From an uncultured Clostridia bacterium (GTDB taxonomy: Bacteria; Bacillota; Clostridia; Christensenellales; UBA1242): a DNA stretch of 7,120 bases. The stretch lies in NCBI GenBank assembly GCA_948439925.1, contig CAOJNR010000055.1:1-7120 (forward strand), in the 5' to 3' direction. The notes under the pieces are model-generated. The model saw only the letters and a list, made by a program, of their open reading frames with translations. It was not told where the DNA came from and ran no database searches. A program made the position numbers and the translations under genes. Below, piece after piece: positions 1 through 5,996 of the stretch (the stretch's first letter is position 1; every line of letters begins with the position of its first letter).

Positions 1-488
1 TAGCGAAATTCTTGAAGCTCGCCTTGATATATTATCTCATGCCCAGCAGTGTTTGCAAAAGTTTTGAGTCTTTCATATTGTAATGAAAGTTTGTTATACT
101 CAGTTTGCATTGCATCAATATTTGTTTTTAGCGCATTGATTGCATTTTTGTCATCATTTGTGAGATCTTTTTTTGCCTCAATATCCTTTAAAACTTGATA
201 GTGAGATGAAATATAGTTCATAGGAAGAGCAAAAAGAGGTTGATATGATTCATCTTCCATAAGATTAAAAGATGAAAGGATGTAGTCTGATTCTAAATTA
301 TAAACATTTCCAGATGTAAACATCTTTTTGTTTTCAGCATCATTTGAGCTGTTTTCTTTCATTTGTTGAACAAGTGCGTCCATTTTTTCAAATGAGTTTT
401 TATCTGGCGCTGATTCTCCGCAGGCAAACATTGCCATACCAGAACAAATCACAATTCCCGCCATTGCAATTTTAAAAATCTTTTTCAT
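1..488 (-). CDS. Putative lipoprotein, 3' end beyond the window
   Basis: The reading frame starts at ATG 488-486 and stays open to the left edge, giving 162 visible residues and no stop. The N-terminus is a lipoprotein signal: MKK, a hydrophobic stretch at about residues 4-22, then a lipobox-like M-F-A-C with Cys23 as the expected lipidated residue, followed by G-E-S. The mature part is hydrophilic and probably mostly helical (Lys, Asn, Asp and Gln rich, with a likely coiled-coil at about 105-150), as in an extracytoplasmic anchored protein. GGAGG at 498-502 sits 9 bases upstream, inside the last codons of the neighbouring membrane-protein gene. The start overlaps that gene's stop as ATGA, so the two are probably translationally coupled. 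I do not recognise the family. The lipoprotein call rests on the signal sequence; any function would be a guess. Confidence 0.85.
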   Translation of the reverse strand, partial: MKKIFKIAMAGIVICSGMAMFACGESAPDKNSFEKMDALVQQMKENSSNDAENKKMFTSGNVYNLESDYILSSFNLMEDESYQPLFALPMNYISSHYQVLKDIEAKKDLTNDDKNAINALKTNIDAMQTEYNKLSLQYERLKTFANTAGHEIIYQGELQEFR

Positions 489-1426
489 GCTTTGCAACCT
501 CCATTAAGAAAAGTTTTCACTGTGGCGAGAAGGCCTTGCGTGTCTTGCGATATGCCTGTAAAGCCATAGTCTGCCTTAATGCTTTTTATAACATCACCAA
601 GGCTTGCCTTGTAGAGATTTTTAAATTCTTTGATTTTTGTCATATAATCCTGCAAAGATGAAGAATATTCAACTGATGAAATTGTCTGTTTGTTGTTTAA
701 ATAAACATTCACAAAGTTTTCAAGTTTGTTCACCTTAACACCGCCAGCAAATGTGCTTGTTGTTGAGTTGTCACGAACGTCAACATTGACCATATAACTA
801 TAATCCTCAATGATATAGTCAAGGAAGAAATTAACACTGTCAAGAACATCATAAGTGAACTGGTTTTGTCTAACGCCTTTTGGCAAGCAGTCTTTGTAAA
901 CAGCGCTCATGCCTTCGATAGCATTTGAGTATTCAGTCACATAAACCACAAACTCTTTGCGGTAGTCACGCCAAGCTGTGCTGAGGTTACTCAGTGAGCC
1001 AGCTTCAATTTTTTCCTGAATTTCACTCAGCATATTATTCATGCGAACTTTGCTTTCATTTGCCCTGTCAATACCGCTTACGATCTTACCATAGTTATCT
1101 TGGAAAGTGCCATTGCTTTCGCAATAGACAAGACTTGCGTTATAGAAGACAACAACATCATGCATTGTTTCAGAAAGAGTCCTTGCAAACTTCGCCTCGC
1201 TTTGATAAGAAGAAACAACTTCCAATTTATCAACAAATGAATTATATAAAATTTTTTCATTCTCTGATTGAAGAAACATTGTGCTTTCGTTTTCGTAAAC
1301 TTTTTCAACTGCTCGGCTTGTCTTTTTAGGCAAGAAGACAATGACCATTGTCACAGTGATGGCAATAAGCACCAAGATTGAAAGCGCAATCAGCCATTTT
1401 TTGTTAAATAATTTTCTTTCTGTCAT
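485..1426 (-). CDS. Single-pass membrane protein of unknown function, downstream of dnaB
   Basis: A protein of 313 residues. A basic N-terminus (MTERKLFNKK) precedes one hydrophobic segment at about residues 11-32, followed by PKK. The rest (about 35-313) is hydrophilic and rich in Ser, Asn, Tyr and Val, with several predicted helices, so it is most likely a signal-anchored protein facing outside the cell. There are Cys at 102, 180 and 311 and no motif I recognise. The SD AGGAGGGG (1429-1436) overlaps the TAG stop of dnaB (1435-1437), and the gap between the two genes is 8 bases. The 3' end overlaps the following lipoprotein start by four bases. This tight packing suggests it is made together with that lipoprotein, perhaps as an envelope pair; that is inference. 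Coding is supported by length, the proper SD and the overlapping neighbours. Confidence 0.88.
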   Translation of the reverse strand: MTERKLFNKKWLIALSILVLIAITVTMVIVFLPKKTSRAVEKVYENESTMFLQSENEKILYNSFVDKLEVVSSYQSEAKFARTLSETMHDVVVFYNASLVYCESNGTFQDNYGKIVSGIDRANESKVRMNNMLSEIQEKIEAGSLSNLSTAWRDYRKEFVVYVTEYSNAIEGMSAVYKDCLPKGVRQNQFTYDVLDSVNFFLDYIIEDYSYMVNVDVRDNSTTSTFAGGVKVNKLENFVNVYLNNKQTISSVEYSSSLQDYMTKIKEFKNLYKASLGDVIKSIKADYGFTGISQDTQGLLATVKTFLNGGCKA

Positions 1427-1434
1427 TTCCCCTC

Positions 1435-2868
1435 CTATTCATCATCGCCAAAAACATCATTGTCAATTTTCTCAACTGGTGTTTCTGTCATATCCTTTGT
1501 TTGAACTTTTTGTGTTTCACGGACATTGACACGTTCATCAAGGTTAACAAATGTGGTGTATTCACCTATCCAGCGAAGTTTAACCGTTCCTGTTCGACCA
1601 TTTCTGTGTTTAGAAACGATAAGTTCAATGGTTCCAGGCTCATCCTCTTGTGGAACGTCATTATATTTTTCAGGATTGTATAAGAACAAGATAATATCTG
1701 CGTCCTGCTCAATCGCACCAGAGTCACGGAGGTCTGATGGAACTGGTCTATGGTCGCCTTGGCGCTGTTCAACTGAACGAGAAAGCTGACTGAGTGCAAT
1801 GACTGGAACGTTGAGCTCTTTTGCTGCGATTTTGAGGTTTCTTGAAATTTCTGAAACTTCGTTTTGTCTGCTTTCAACTCTTGACTTGCCTGAGGACATA
1901 AGTTGAATATAGTCAACCATGATTATATCAAGCCCTTCCTTAGCTTTAAGCTGACGGCACTTTGAAATAAGTGAAGATGGAGTTGTCATTGACGAGTCGT
2001 CAATATAGATTGAGCTTTGTTCAAGTTGTTTTGTTGCCGACCAAATGCGATTCCATTCATCTGGTCCCATTGTTCCGTTAAGTGCCTTTGCCATGCTGAC
2101 TTTTGCAAGTGAGCAGATTGACCTTTGCATAAGCTGAGCCCTTGACATTTCAAGTGAGAAAACCGCACATTTTTTACCTTGCTTAACTGCGGCGTTGACA
2201 ATGATGTTCATTGCAAAAGAAGTTTTACCAATACCTGGTCTGGCAGCAAGAAGCACAAGGTCACTGTTTTGCAAGCCATTTGTCATTGCGTCATACTCTT
2301 TAAAACCTGTTGGAATACCTCTAAGCGAAGTTGGATCATTTGCGATTGTGTCAAACTTATCTATAACTTGCTTGATTGCCCCACCTGGTTTTCCGACATG
2401 TTCGAGTGAAGAAGAACCTTGTTTATCAGCAATATCAAACACTGACTTTTCAGCAAAGTTCAAAACTTCTTGTTTATCTTCCGCTGAATATGCTTTTTCG
2501 ATAATTTCCTGTCCGCTTCTAATAAGTTTTCTTTTGATTGAGTCGGCTTTAACAATATCGAGATAGAATTTATAGTTGACAGCCGAAGGAACTGAGTTTG
2601 AAAGGATTGTTATGTATTCAAGTCCACCGACTTTTTCAAGACTGCCACTTTTTTCAAGATTATCAGCGAGAGTGACAAAATCAACAGGAATGTTTTTTTG
2701 ATAGACAGCTTGCATTGCTTTGAAGATATTTTGATGAGATTCAGAATAGAAATCAACTGGGTCAATAAGAGCGAGGATATCTGCTTGGATTTGAACGTCT
2801 ATCAAAACACAGCCGAGCAGTGCCTGCTCAGCTTCCAAGTTATGTGGCATAATTTTAAATTCGCTCAT
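1435..2868 (-). CDS. dnaB: Replicative DNA helicase DnaB
   Basis: A full-length (477 aa) hexameric replicative helicase that unwinds duplex DNA ahead of the polymerase using ATP, in the cytoplasm. The N-terminal DnaB domain (about 5-105) begins with the typical P-H-N-L-E-A-E-Q-A-L-L-G. A linker follows, then a RecA-like domain (about 180-445). Motifs seen: Walker A ARPGIGKTS at 209-217 (Lys215), catalytic Glu240 in SLEMS, Walker B IIMVDYIQL at 315-323 (Asp319), ALSQLSR at 358-364, SDLRDSG at 378-384, and KHRNGRTG at 420-427, the arginine-finger region. The acidic tail after about 445 is variable. ATG at 2868 is chosen because GGAGG (2876-2880) lies 7 bases upstream and the protein starts like other DnaB proteins. 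No rplI lies directly upstream, a common Firmicute neighbour; instead the gene follows typA and a small membrane gene after a repeat-filled gap. No intein or truncation is seen. Confidence 0.98.
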   Translation of the reverse strand: MSEFKIMPHNLEAEQALLGCVLIDVQIQADILALIDPVDFYSESHQNIFKAMQAVYQKNIPVDFVTLADNLEKSGSLEKVGGLEYITILSNSVPSAVNYKFYLDIVKADSIKRKLIRSGQEIIEKAYSAEDKQEVLNFAEKSVFDIADKQGSSSLEHVGKPGGAIKQVIDKFDTIANDPTSLRGIPTGFKEYDAMTNGLQNSDLVLLAARPGIGKTSFAMNIIVNAAVKQGKKCAVFSLEMSRAQLMQRSICSLAKVSMAKALNGTMGPDEWNRIWSATKQLEQSSIYIDDSSMTTPSSLISKCRQLKAKEGLDIIMVDYIQLMSSGKSRVESRQNEVSEISRNLKIAAKELNVPVIALSQLSRSVEQRQGDHRPVPSDLRDSGAIEQDADIILFLYNPEKYNDVPQEDEPGTIELIVSKHRNGRTGTVKLRWIGEYTTFVNLDERVNVRETQKVQTKDMTETPVEKIDNDVFGDDE

Positions 2869-2882
2869 ATTTTAACCTCCAT

Positions 2883-2939
2883 GCGCATTATGCGCTTTTT
2901 GTCTATAATCCTTATTCCTAAACAAACCTCATTCGGTCA
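2883..2939 (+). repeat. 57-bp hairpin repeat, unit A
   Basis: The unit begins with the hairpin GCGCA-TTA-TGCGC (2883-2895), then TTTTTGTCTA, a TTATTC box, a variable spacer, and ends in ATTCGGTCA. It is followed head to tail by unit B at exactly 57 bases. On the plus strand the stem plus T-run looks like a very small intrinsic terminator. On the minus strand the hairpin directly precedes the dnaB SD. Confidence 0.85.
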
Positions 2940-2996
2940 GTGCATTATGCGCTTTTTGTCTAAGATTTTTATTCAGAAACTTGCTTCTTTCGGTCA
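2940..2996 (+). repeat. 57-bp hairpin repeat, unit B
   Basis: This is the second tandem copy. The hairpin is GTGCA-TTA-TGCGC (2940-2952), so one pair is U-G in plus-strand RNA but would be a C-A mismatch in minus-strand RNA. It is followed by TTTTTGTCTAAGATTTTTAT, then ATTC, and ends in TTTCGGTCA, with GGCATTAC beyond. It shares its start, T-run and end with unit A while the spacer has drifted. Confidence 0.85.
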
Positions 2997-3029
2997 GGCA
3001 TTACATTGATTATATTTTTAAACCTGCTA

Positions 3030-3046
3030 AAAGCACTTAGTGCTTT
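3030..3046. repeat. Hairpin over the stop of the small membrane gene
   Basis: AAAGCACT-T-AGTGCTTT is a perfect 8+1+8 inverted repeat with the same TTA centre as the intergenic repeat hairpins. It covers the stop (TTA 3037-3039 on plus, TAA on minus) and the last codons. On the minus strand it is followed by a short T-run (GTGCTTTTAG), so it could act as a weak terminator for the upstream genes or be a stripped-down member of the repeat family. Confidence 0.55.
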
Positions 3047-3297
3047 GTGAAAGGGTCTTTGGTTGCCTCATCTTTCATGCGTTCTTCCTTTCTTTTATCA
3101 ATTTTAGCACAAATAAACAAAAATAACAAGTAGAAAATGCAAGCAAGAACAATTATGATAAATCCATTCAAAATCGGCGAAATGCCCGTTCGCATAAGAA
3201 GATAACAAATAATAAGAGCAAAGACAAAGAAAGATATCAAAAATATCATAAGTCTTTTGTAATTCTTTCTTAAATCTCTGCTCTGTTTTGGGTTCAA
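3037..3297 (-). CDS. Small two-helix membrane protein between typA and dnaB
   Basis: A protein of 86 residues with a basic N-terminus (R-D-L-R-K-N-Y-K-R), a hydrophobic segment at about 16-35, a short turn with Gly and Pro (M-R-T-G-I-S-P), a second segment at about 43-63, and a charged tail (K-I-D-K-R-K-E-E-R). The pattern is a helical hairpin with both ends in the cytoplasm. The start is TTG at 3297, one base after the typA stop. GAGGAG within the end of typA (about 3307-3312) lies 9 bases upstream, which supports this start and means translation is probably coupled to typA. No family is recognised. The 3' end lies inside an inverted repeat. Coding is supported by the SD, the packing and a coherent membrane topology, but no motif gives a function. 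Confidence 0.78.
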   Translation of the reverse strand: MNPKQSRDLRKNYKRLMIFLISFFVFALIICYLLMRTGISPILNGFIIIVLACIFYLLFLFICAKIDKRKEERMKDEATKDPFTKH

Positions 3298-3298
3298 A

Positions 3299-5131
3299 TT
3301 AAATTTCTCCTCTCATAATTTTTCCGCGCTCGCGAATTCGCATATTGTGGTCGAGGATAATCTTTCTGATACGCATACTCTTTGGTGTCACTTCCAAAAT
3401 TTCGTCGTCGGCGAGGAATTCGATTGCGTCTTCAAGGCTCATCCTTTTTGGAGGTGTGAGTCTGAGTGCCTCGTCAGCACCAGATGAACGGCAGTTTGAC
3501 AGGTGCTTTCTTTTGCAGACATTGACAACAATGTCATCACCTTTTGGATTTTGTCCCACAACCATTCCAGCATAGACTGGCACGCCAGCACCGATAAAGA
3601 GGTCACCACGCTCCTGCGCATTGAAAAGACCATAAACGATTGACTCTCCACTTTCGTGTGCGATAAGTGAGCCATATTCACGGCGATTGATTTCGCCCTT
3701 CCATGGCTGATATTCTTCAAAAACTGAGTTTATAACGCCTTCGCCTTTTGTGTCAGTGAGAAGTTCACTTTTGAAACCGAAAAGACCACGTGATGGAATC
3801 AAAAATTCCATTTTCATACGGCTTCCATGAGGAGTCATTCCAAGAAGTTCGCCTTTACGAACACCCATTTTTTGCATAACAACACCTGTGCAATTTTCAG
3901 GAACGTCAAGGAAAAGTCTGTCGATAGGCTCACATTTTTTGCCGTCGATTTCTTTGATGAGAACTTTTGGCATGCTCACTTGGAATTCATAGCCATCTCT
4001 TCTCATGTTTTCAATAAGGATTGAAAGGTGCATTTCGCCTCGTCCGCAAACCTTAAACTTTTCAGCAGTTTCGCCGTCACTAACTTTAAGCGAAAGGTCT
4101 TTGACCGCTTCTTTATAGAGTCTTTCACGAATGTGACGAGAAGTCACAAACTTGCCTTCCTTGCCAGCGAATGGACTGTCATTTACCATGAAAGTCATTT
4201 CAACAGAAGGCTCAGCAATTTTAACAAATTCGATTGGCTCAACCTGCTCAGCGTCGCAAATTGTGTCGCCGATATTGACATTTTCAAGACCTGCAATGCA
4301 GACAATTTCTCCAACAGTTGCACTTTCAACAGGAACTTTTTTAAGCCCTTCAAAAACAAACAAGCTCACAATCTTTGAGCGAACCTTTTTGTTATCGTCG
4401 TGGAAGTTGCAAAGAGTTACGCTTTGACCAACTTTAAGTGTTCCGCGGTTGATTTTTCCAACTGCAAGTTTGCCGACATATTCATTATGTTCAGCCGATG
4501 ACACAAGCACTTGTGCTTTGCCGTTATCGTCACCTTGTGGTGCTGGAATATGTGCAAGGATAGTTTCAAAAAGTGGGCTCATATCAGTGCCAACTGTGTT
4601 TTTATCAGTTGATGCAATACCGTTTCTTGCAGACGCAAAAACGAATGGAGAGTTGAGTTGCTCTTCATCAGCATCAAGATCAAGGAAAAGTTCGAGAACT
4701 TCGTCAATAACTTCGCTTATACGCGCGTCTGGTCTATCAATCTTGTTGACAACAACCACAACTTTAAGGCCAAGTCCAAGCGCTCTTTCAAGCACAAAGC
4801 GAGTTTGAGGCATTGGGCCTTCATAGGCATCAACAACAAGAAGAACGCCGTCAACCATTTTGAGCACACGTTCAACCTCACCACCGAAGTCAGCGTGACC
4901 TGGTGTGTCGACAACGTTGATTTTCACGCCGTTATACATGCACGAGCAGTTTTTTGAAAGGATAGTGATGCCTCTTTCTCTTTCGATAGCGTTGCTATCC
5001 ATAACTCTATCTTCGACCGCTTGGTTATCGCGGAAAACGCTACCTTGTTTGAGGAGTGCGTCAACGAGGCTTGTTTTACCATGGTCAACATGGGCAATAA
5101 TTGCAATATTTCTGATTTTTTCGTTTGTCAT
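3299..5131 (-). CDS. typA: Ribosome-associated GTPase TypA/BipA
   Basis: A complete 610-aa translational GTPase, the usual length for TypA/BipA. It resembles EF-G and LepA, binds the ribosome and supports 50S assembly, cold growth and stress adaptation. The GTPase domain (about 1-198) has G1 AHVDHGKTS (13-21), G2 RERGITI (51-57), G3 DTPGH (75-79), G4 NKID (129-132) and G5 SAR (167-169). A beta-barrel domain II follows (about 205-295), then EF-G-like domains III and V (about 305-480, with GRGEMHLSILIE at 363-374), and the TypA-specific C-terminal domain with the conserved K-H-L-S-N-C-R-S-S-G-A-D-E-A loop (542-555). This loop and the lack of an EF-G domain IV separate it from EF-G and LepA. ATG at 5131 has the SD AAGGAAG (5138-5144). 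It is the first gene after the promoter at 5157-5185 and probably heads the operon. Confidence 0.97.
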   Translation of the reverse strand: MTNEKIRNIAIIAHVDHGKTSLVDALLKQGSVFRDNQAVEDRVMDSNAIERERGITILSKNCSCMYNGVKINVVDTPGHADFGGEVERVLKMVDGVLLVVDAYEGPMPQTRFVLERALGLGLKVVVVVNKIDRPDARISEVIDEVLELFLDLDADEEQLNSPFVFASARNGIASTDKNTVGTDMSPLFETILAHIPAPQGDDNGKAQVLVSSAEHNEYVGKLAVGKINRGTLKVGQSVTLCNFHDDNKKVRSKIVSLFVFEGLKKVPVESATVGEIVCIAGLENVNIGDTICDAEQVEPIEFVKIAEPSVEMTFMVNDSPFAGKEGKFVTSRHIRERLYKEAVKDLSLKVSDGETAEKFKVCGRGEMHLSILIENMRRDGYEFQVSMPKVLIKEIDGKKCEPIDRLFLDVPENCTGVVMQKMGVRKGELLGMTPHGSRMKMEFLIPSRGLFGFKSELLTDTKGEGVINSVFEEYQPWKGEINRREYGSLIAHESGESIVYGLFNAQERGDLFIGAGVPVYAGMVVGQNPKGDDIVVNVCKRKHLSNCRSSGADEALRLTPPKRMSLEDAIEFLADDEILEVTPKSMRIRKIILDHNMRIRERGKIMRGEI

Positions 5132-5156
5132 TTCTTTCTTCCTTTTTAACTAAATC

Positions 5157-5185
5157 ATTTTACCACATTATTCCCAAACTTGCAA
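5157..5185 (-). promoter_or_regulatory. Predicted sigma-70/sigma-A promoter of the typA operon
   Basis: On the minus strand there is -35 TTGCAA (5180-5185), a 17-base spacer, and -10 TAAAAT (5157-5162) preceded by TGG, that is an extended -10. The expected start of transcription is near 5150, giving a leader of about 19 bases that contains the SD. The -35 overlaps the first bases of the hairpin of repeat unit C (5184-5200). Confidence 0.72.
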
Positions 5186-5244
5186 GTGCATTATGCACTT
5201 TTTGTCTAAAATTTTTTCAAAATATAAGTCATGCTTGGTCAGGC
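5184..5244 (+). repeat. Hairpin repeat, unit C
   Basis: The hairpin AAGTGCAT-T-ATGCACTT (5184-5200) is perfect. Compared with unit A, both stem sides have changed (GCGC to GTGC on the left, GCGC to GCAC on the right), a compensatory change. TTTTTGTCTAAAATTTTTTC follows, then a drifted spacer and TTGGTCAGGC. The hairpin abuts the typA -35. Confidence 0.85.
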
Positions 5245-5261
5245 ATGTGTCTTAGACACAT
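5245..5261 (+). repeat. Hairpin of the same shape with a new stem, unit D
   Basis: ATGTGTCT-T-AGACACAT is a perfect 8+1+8 palindrome, again with TTA in the loop and TTTT after it on the plus strand. The stem sequence shares nothing with the GCGC stems. It sits directly between units C and E without the rest of the unit. Confidence 0.7.
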
Positions 5262-5266
5262 TTTAT

Positions 5267-5323
5267 GCGCATTATGCGCTTAATTTCTAAATACTTATTC
5301 TAAAATTATATTTATTTCGGTCA
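5267..5323 (+). repeat. Hairpin repeat, unit E
   Basis: The hairpin GCGCAT-T-ATGCGC (5267-5279) is followed by TTAATTTCTAAATACTTATT, an AT-rich spacer and TTTCGGTCA (5315-5323). Unit F begins 62 bases after the start of E and is nearly identical to it through the spacer, so E and F are the most recent duplicates. Confidence 0.85.
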
Positions 5324-5328
5324 TGTGT

Positions 5329-5379
5329 GCGCATTATGCGCTTTTTTCTAAATACCTATTCTAAAAATATATTTATTTT
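5329..5379 (+). repeat. Hairpin repeat, unit F (end lost)
   Basis: The hairpin GCGCAT-T-ATGCGC (5329-5341) is followed by TTTTTTCTAAATACCTATTC and an AT-rich spacer matching unit E up to TTTATTT. The terminal CGGTCA box is then replaced by TAAACAC, so the unit is truncated or diverged at its right end. Confidence 0.8.
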
Positions 5380-5397
5380 AAACACTTTATTAAAAAC

Positions 5398-5440
5398 AAA
5401 AAATGTGAGGCACAAGGTCAAAAGTTTACTCACATTTTTT
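5398..5440. terminator. Bidirectional intrinsic terminator after the HTH gene
   Basis: A perfect 12-bp stem, AAAAAATGTGAG (5398-5409) with CTCACATTTTTT (5429-5440), and a 19-base loop. Both strands carry a T-run after the stem. On the minus strand it lies about 50 bases past the stop of the 75-aa HTH gene and would end that transcript. On the plus strand it would shield the HTH cluster from transcription entering from the left. Confidence 0.82.
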
Positions 5441-5490
5441 TAGATATTACATTTGATTTGAAAAAACGAAAGAGGAATTTGAGGCAAAAA

Positions 5491-5718
5491 TCAATCTGGC
5501 AAATTGAACAATCTTTCACCATGAACAAGCAGTTGGCTTGGCTCGACTTTGAGAAGATAGCCAAGTTTGAACGCTTGCCATAGGGTTATTTCACTCACAG
5601 GGTTGAGCAATTCTTCCAGCTCTTCCACTGGCATCATCATTTGTGTTGCTAAGCTTTCAGTCGATATGGAGAAATTATGTATCCTCATTTGTATAAATTC
5701 AATATCCAGAAGTTCCAC
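5491..5718 (-). CDS. Small XRE-like helix-turn-helix protein with an acidic helix
   Basis: A protein of 75 residues aligning without gaps to the 75-aa product encoded at 5754-5981, with about 28 identical positions (shared L-x-I-E-x-I-Q, A-x-x-M-x-M, E-L-x-x-L, Q-A-F-x-L-x-Y-x-L-K-x-x-P-S). The pattern is a short Cro/C1-type fold: an HTH at about 21-38 and two further helices to about 66. The segment expected to be the recognition helix (P-V-E-E-L-E-E-L-L, 30-38) carries four Glu, unlike a normal DNA-reading helix, so it may pair with its sister protein rather than bind DNA. The start is GTG at 5718, four bases after GGGGAGG (5723-5729); this spacing is short but the SD is strong and the start matches the paralogue. 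It follows the upstream paralogue by 35 bases, probably in one transcript, and ends before a bidirectional terminator. Confidence 0.75.
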   Translation of the reverse strand: MELLDIEFIQMRIHNFSISTESLATQMMMPVEELEELLNPVSEITLWQAFKLGYLLKVEPSQLLVHGERLFNLPD

Positions 5719-5753
5719 AGTGCCTCCCCTTATCTTTTGTGTTTAAAGCAAAA

Positions 5754-5981
5754 TCACATTGGAGTCAAATAAAGCCGATCATAATAAATGGACAATTCAC
5801 TTGGCTTTATTTTCAAGAAATATGCGAGGTCAAATGCTTGCTGAAAAGAAATAAAGTCATTCTCTTTAAACAATTTTCTCAGTTCAGCAAGTGTCATTTT
5901 CATCTCTTTTGCAAGTTCCTTATATGTAAACCCCAAACTTTCAACTCTCTTTTGTATCAGTTCAATGTTTAACATTTTCAT
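5754..5981 (-). CDS. Small XRE-like helix-turn-helix protein
   Basis: A protein of 75 residues. The segment Y-K-E-L-A-K-E-M-K-M-T-L-A-E-L-R-K-L-F (20-38) reads like the HTH of the Cro/C1 (XRE) family, and I-S-F-Q-Q-A-F-D-L-A-Y-F-L-K-I-K-P-S-E-L (44-63) like the following helices. The expected recognition helix carries Arg35, Lys36 and Lys39, consistent with DNA binding. ATG at 5981 has GGAGG (5989-5993) 7 bases upstream. It is the first gene of a minus-strand pair with a 37%-identical paralogue, and is divergent from another HTH gene starting at 6055. A palindrome in the shared gap (5997-6016) is a natural operator for it. XRE-type regulation is inferred from fold-like pattern only; no effector domain is present. 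Confidence 0.8.
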   Translation of the reverse strand: MKMLNIELIQKRVESLGFTYKELAKEMKMTLAELRKLFKENDFISFQQAFDLAYFLKIKPSELSIYYDRLYLTPM

Positions 5982-5996
5982 TTTTTTGCCTCCAAA

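Larger units (their letters stand above)
2869..3036. other. Intergenic gap upstream of dnaB, holding two tandem repeats
   Basis: 168 bases separate the small membrane gene from dnaB. Most of it is two tandem 57-bp repeat units (2883-2996). The dnaB SD at 2876-2880 begins right after the hairpin of the first unit. I see no convincing minus-strand promoter here (no -35/-10 pair with good spacing), so dnaB is probably read through from the typA promoter. A plus-strand open frame running through the repeats is not considered a gene. Confidence 0.7.
5132..5490. other. 359-bp gene-free region: typA promoter, repeat array, terminator
   Basis: From right to left, the region holds the 3' tail of the 75-aa HTH gene, a bidirectional terminator (5398-5440), hairpin repeats F, E, D and C (5379-5184), and the typA promoter and SD. 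It is very AT-rich between the hairpins. No open frame with an SD was found on either strand. Confidence 0.75.

Noticed and set aside
2698..3009. Plus-strand open frame of 103 codons with an internal 19-residue repeat
   Set aside because: It lies antisense to the dnaB start and runs through the two 57-bp units. The peptide repeat is only because 57 is a multiple of three. No SD.
4028..4427. Plus-strand open frames inside typA
   Set aside because: They are shadows of the well-conserved typA reading frame on the other strand and have no SD.
5184..5379. CRISPR array
   Set aside because: The spacers between hairpins are themselves related, unit lengths vary (57-62), one hairpin has a different stem, and no cas gene is present.
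5739..5972. Plus-strand open frame of 77 codons
   Set aside because: It is antisense to the 75-aa HTH gene, which has an SD and a recognisable paralogue; this frame has neither.
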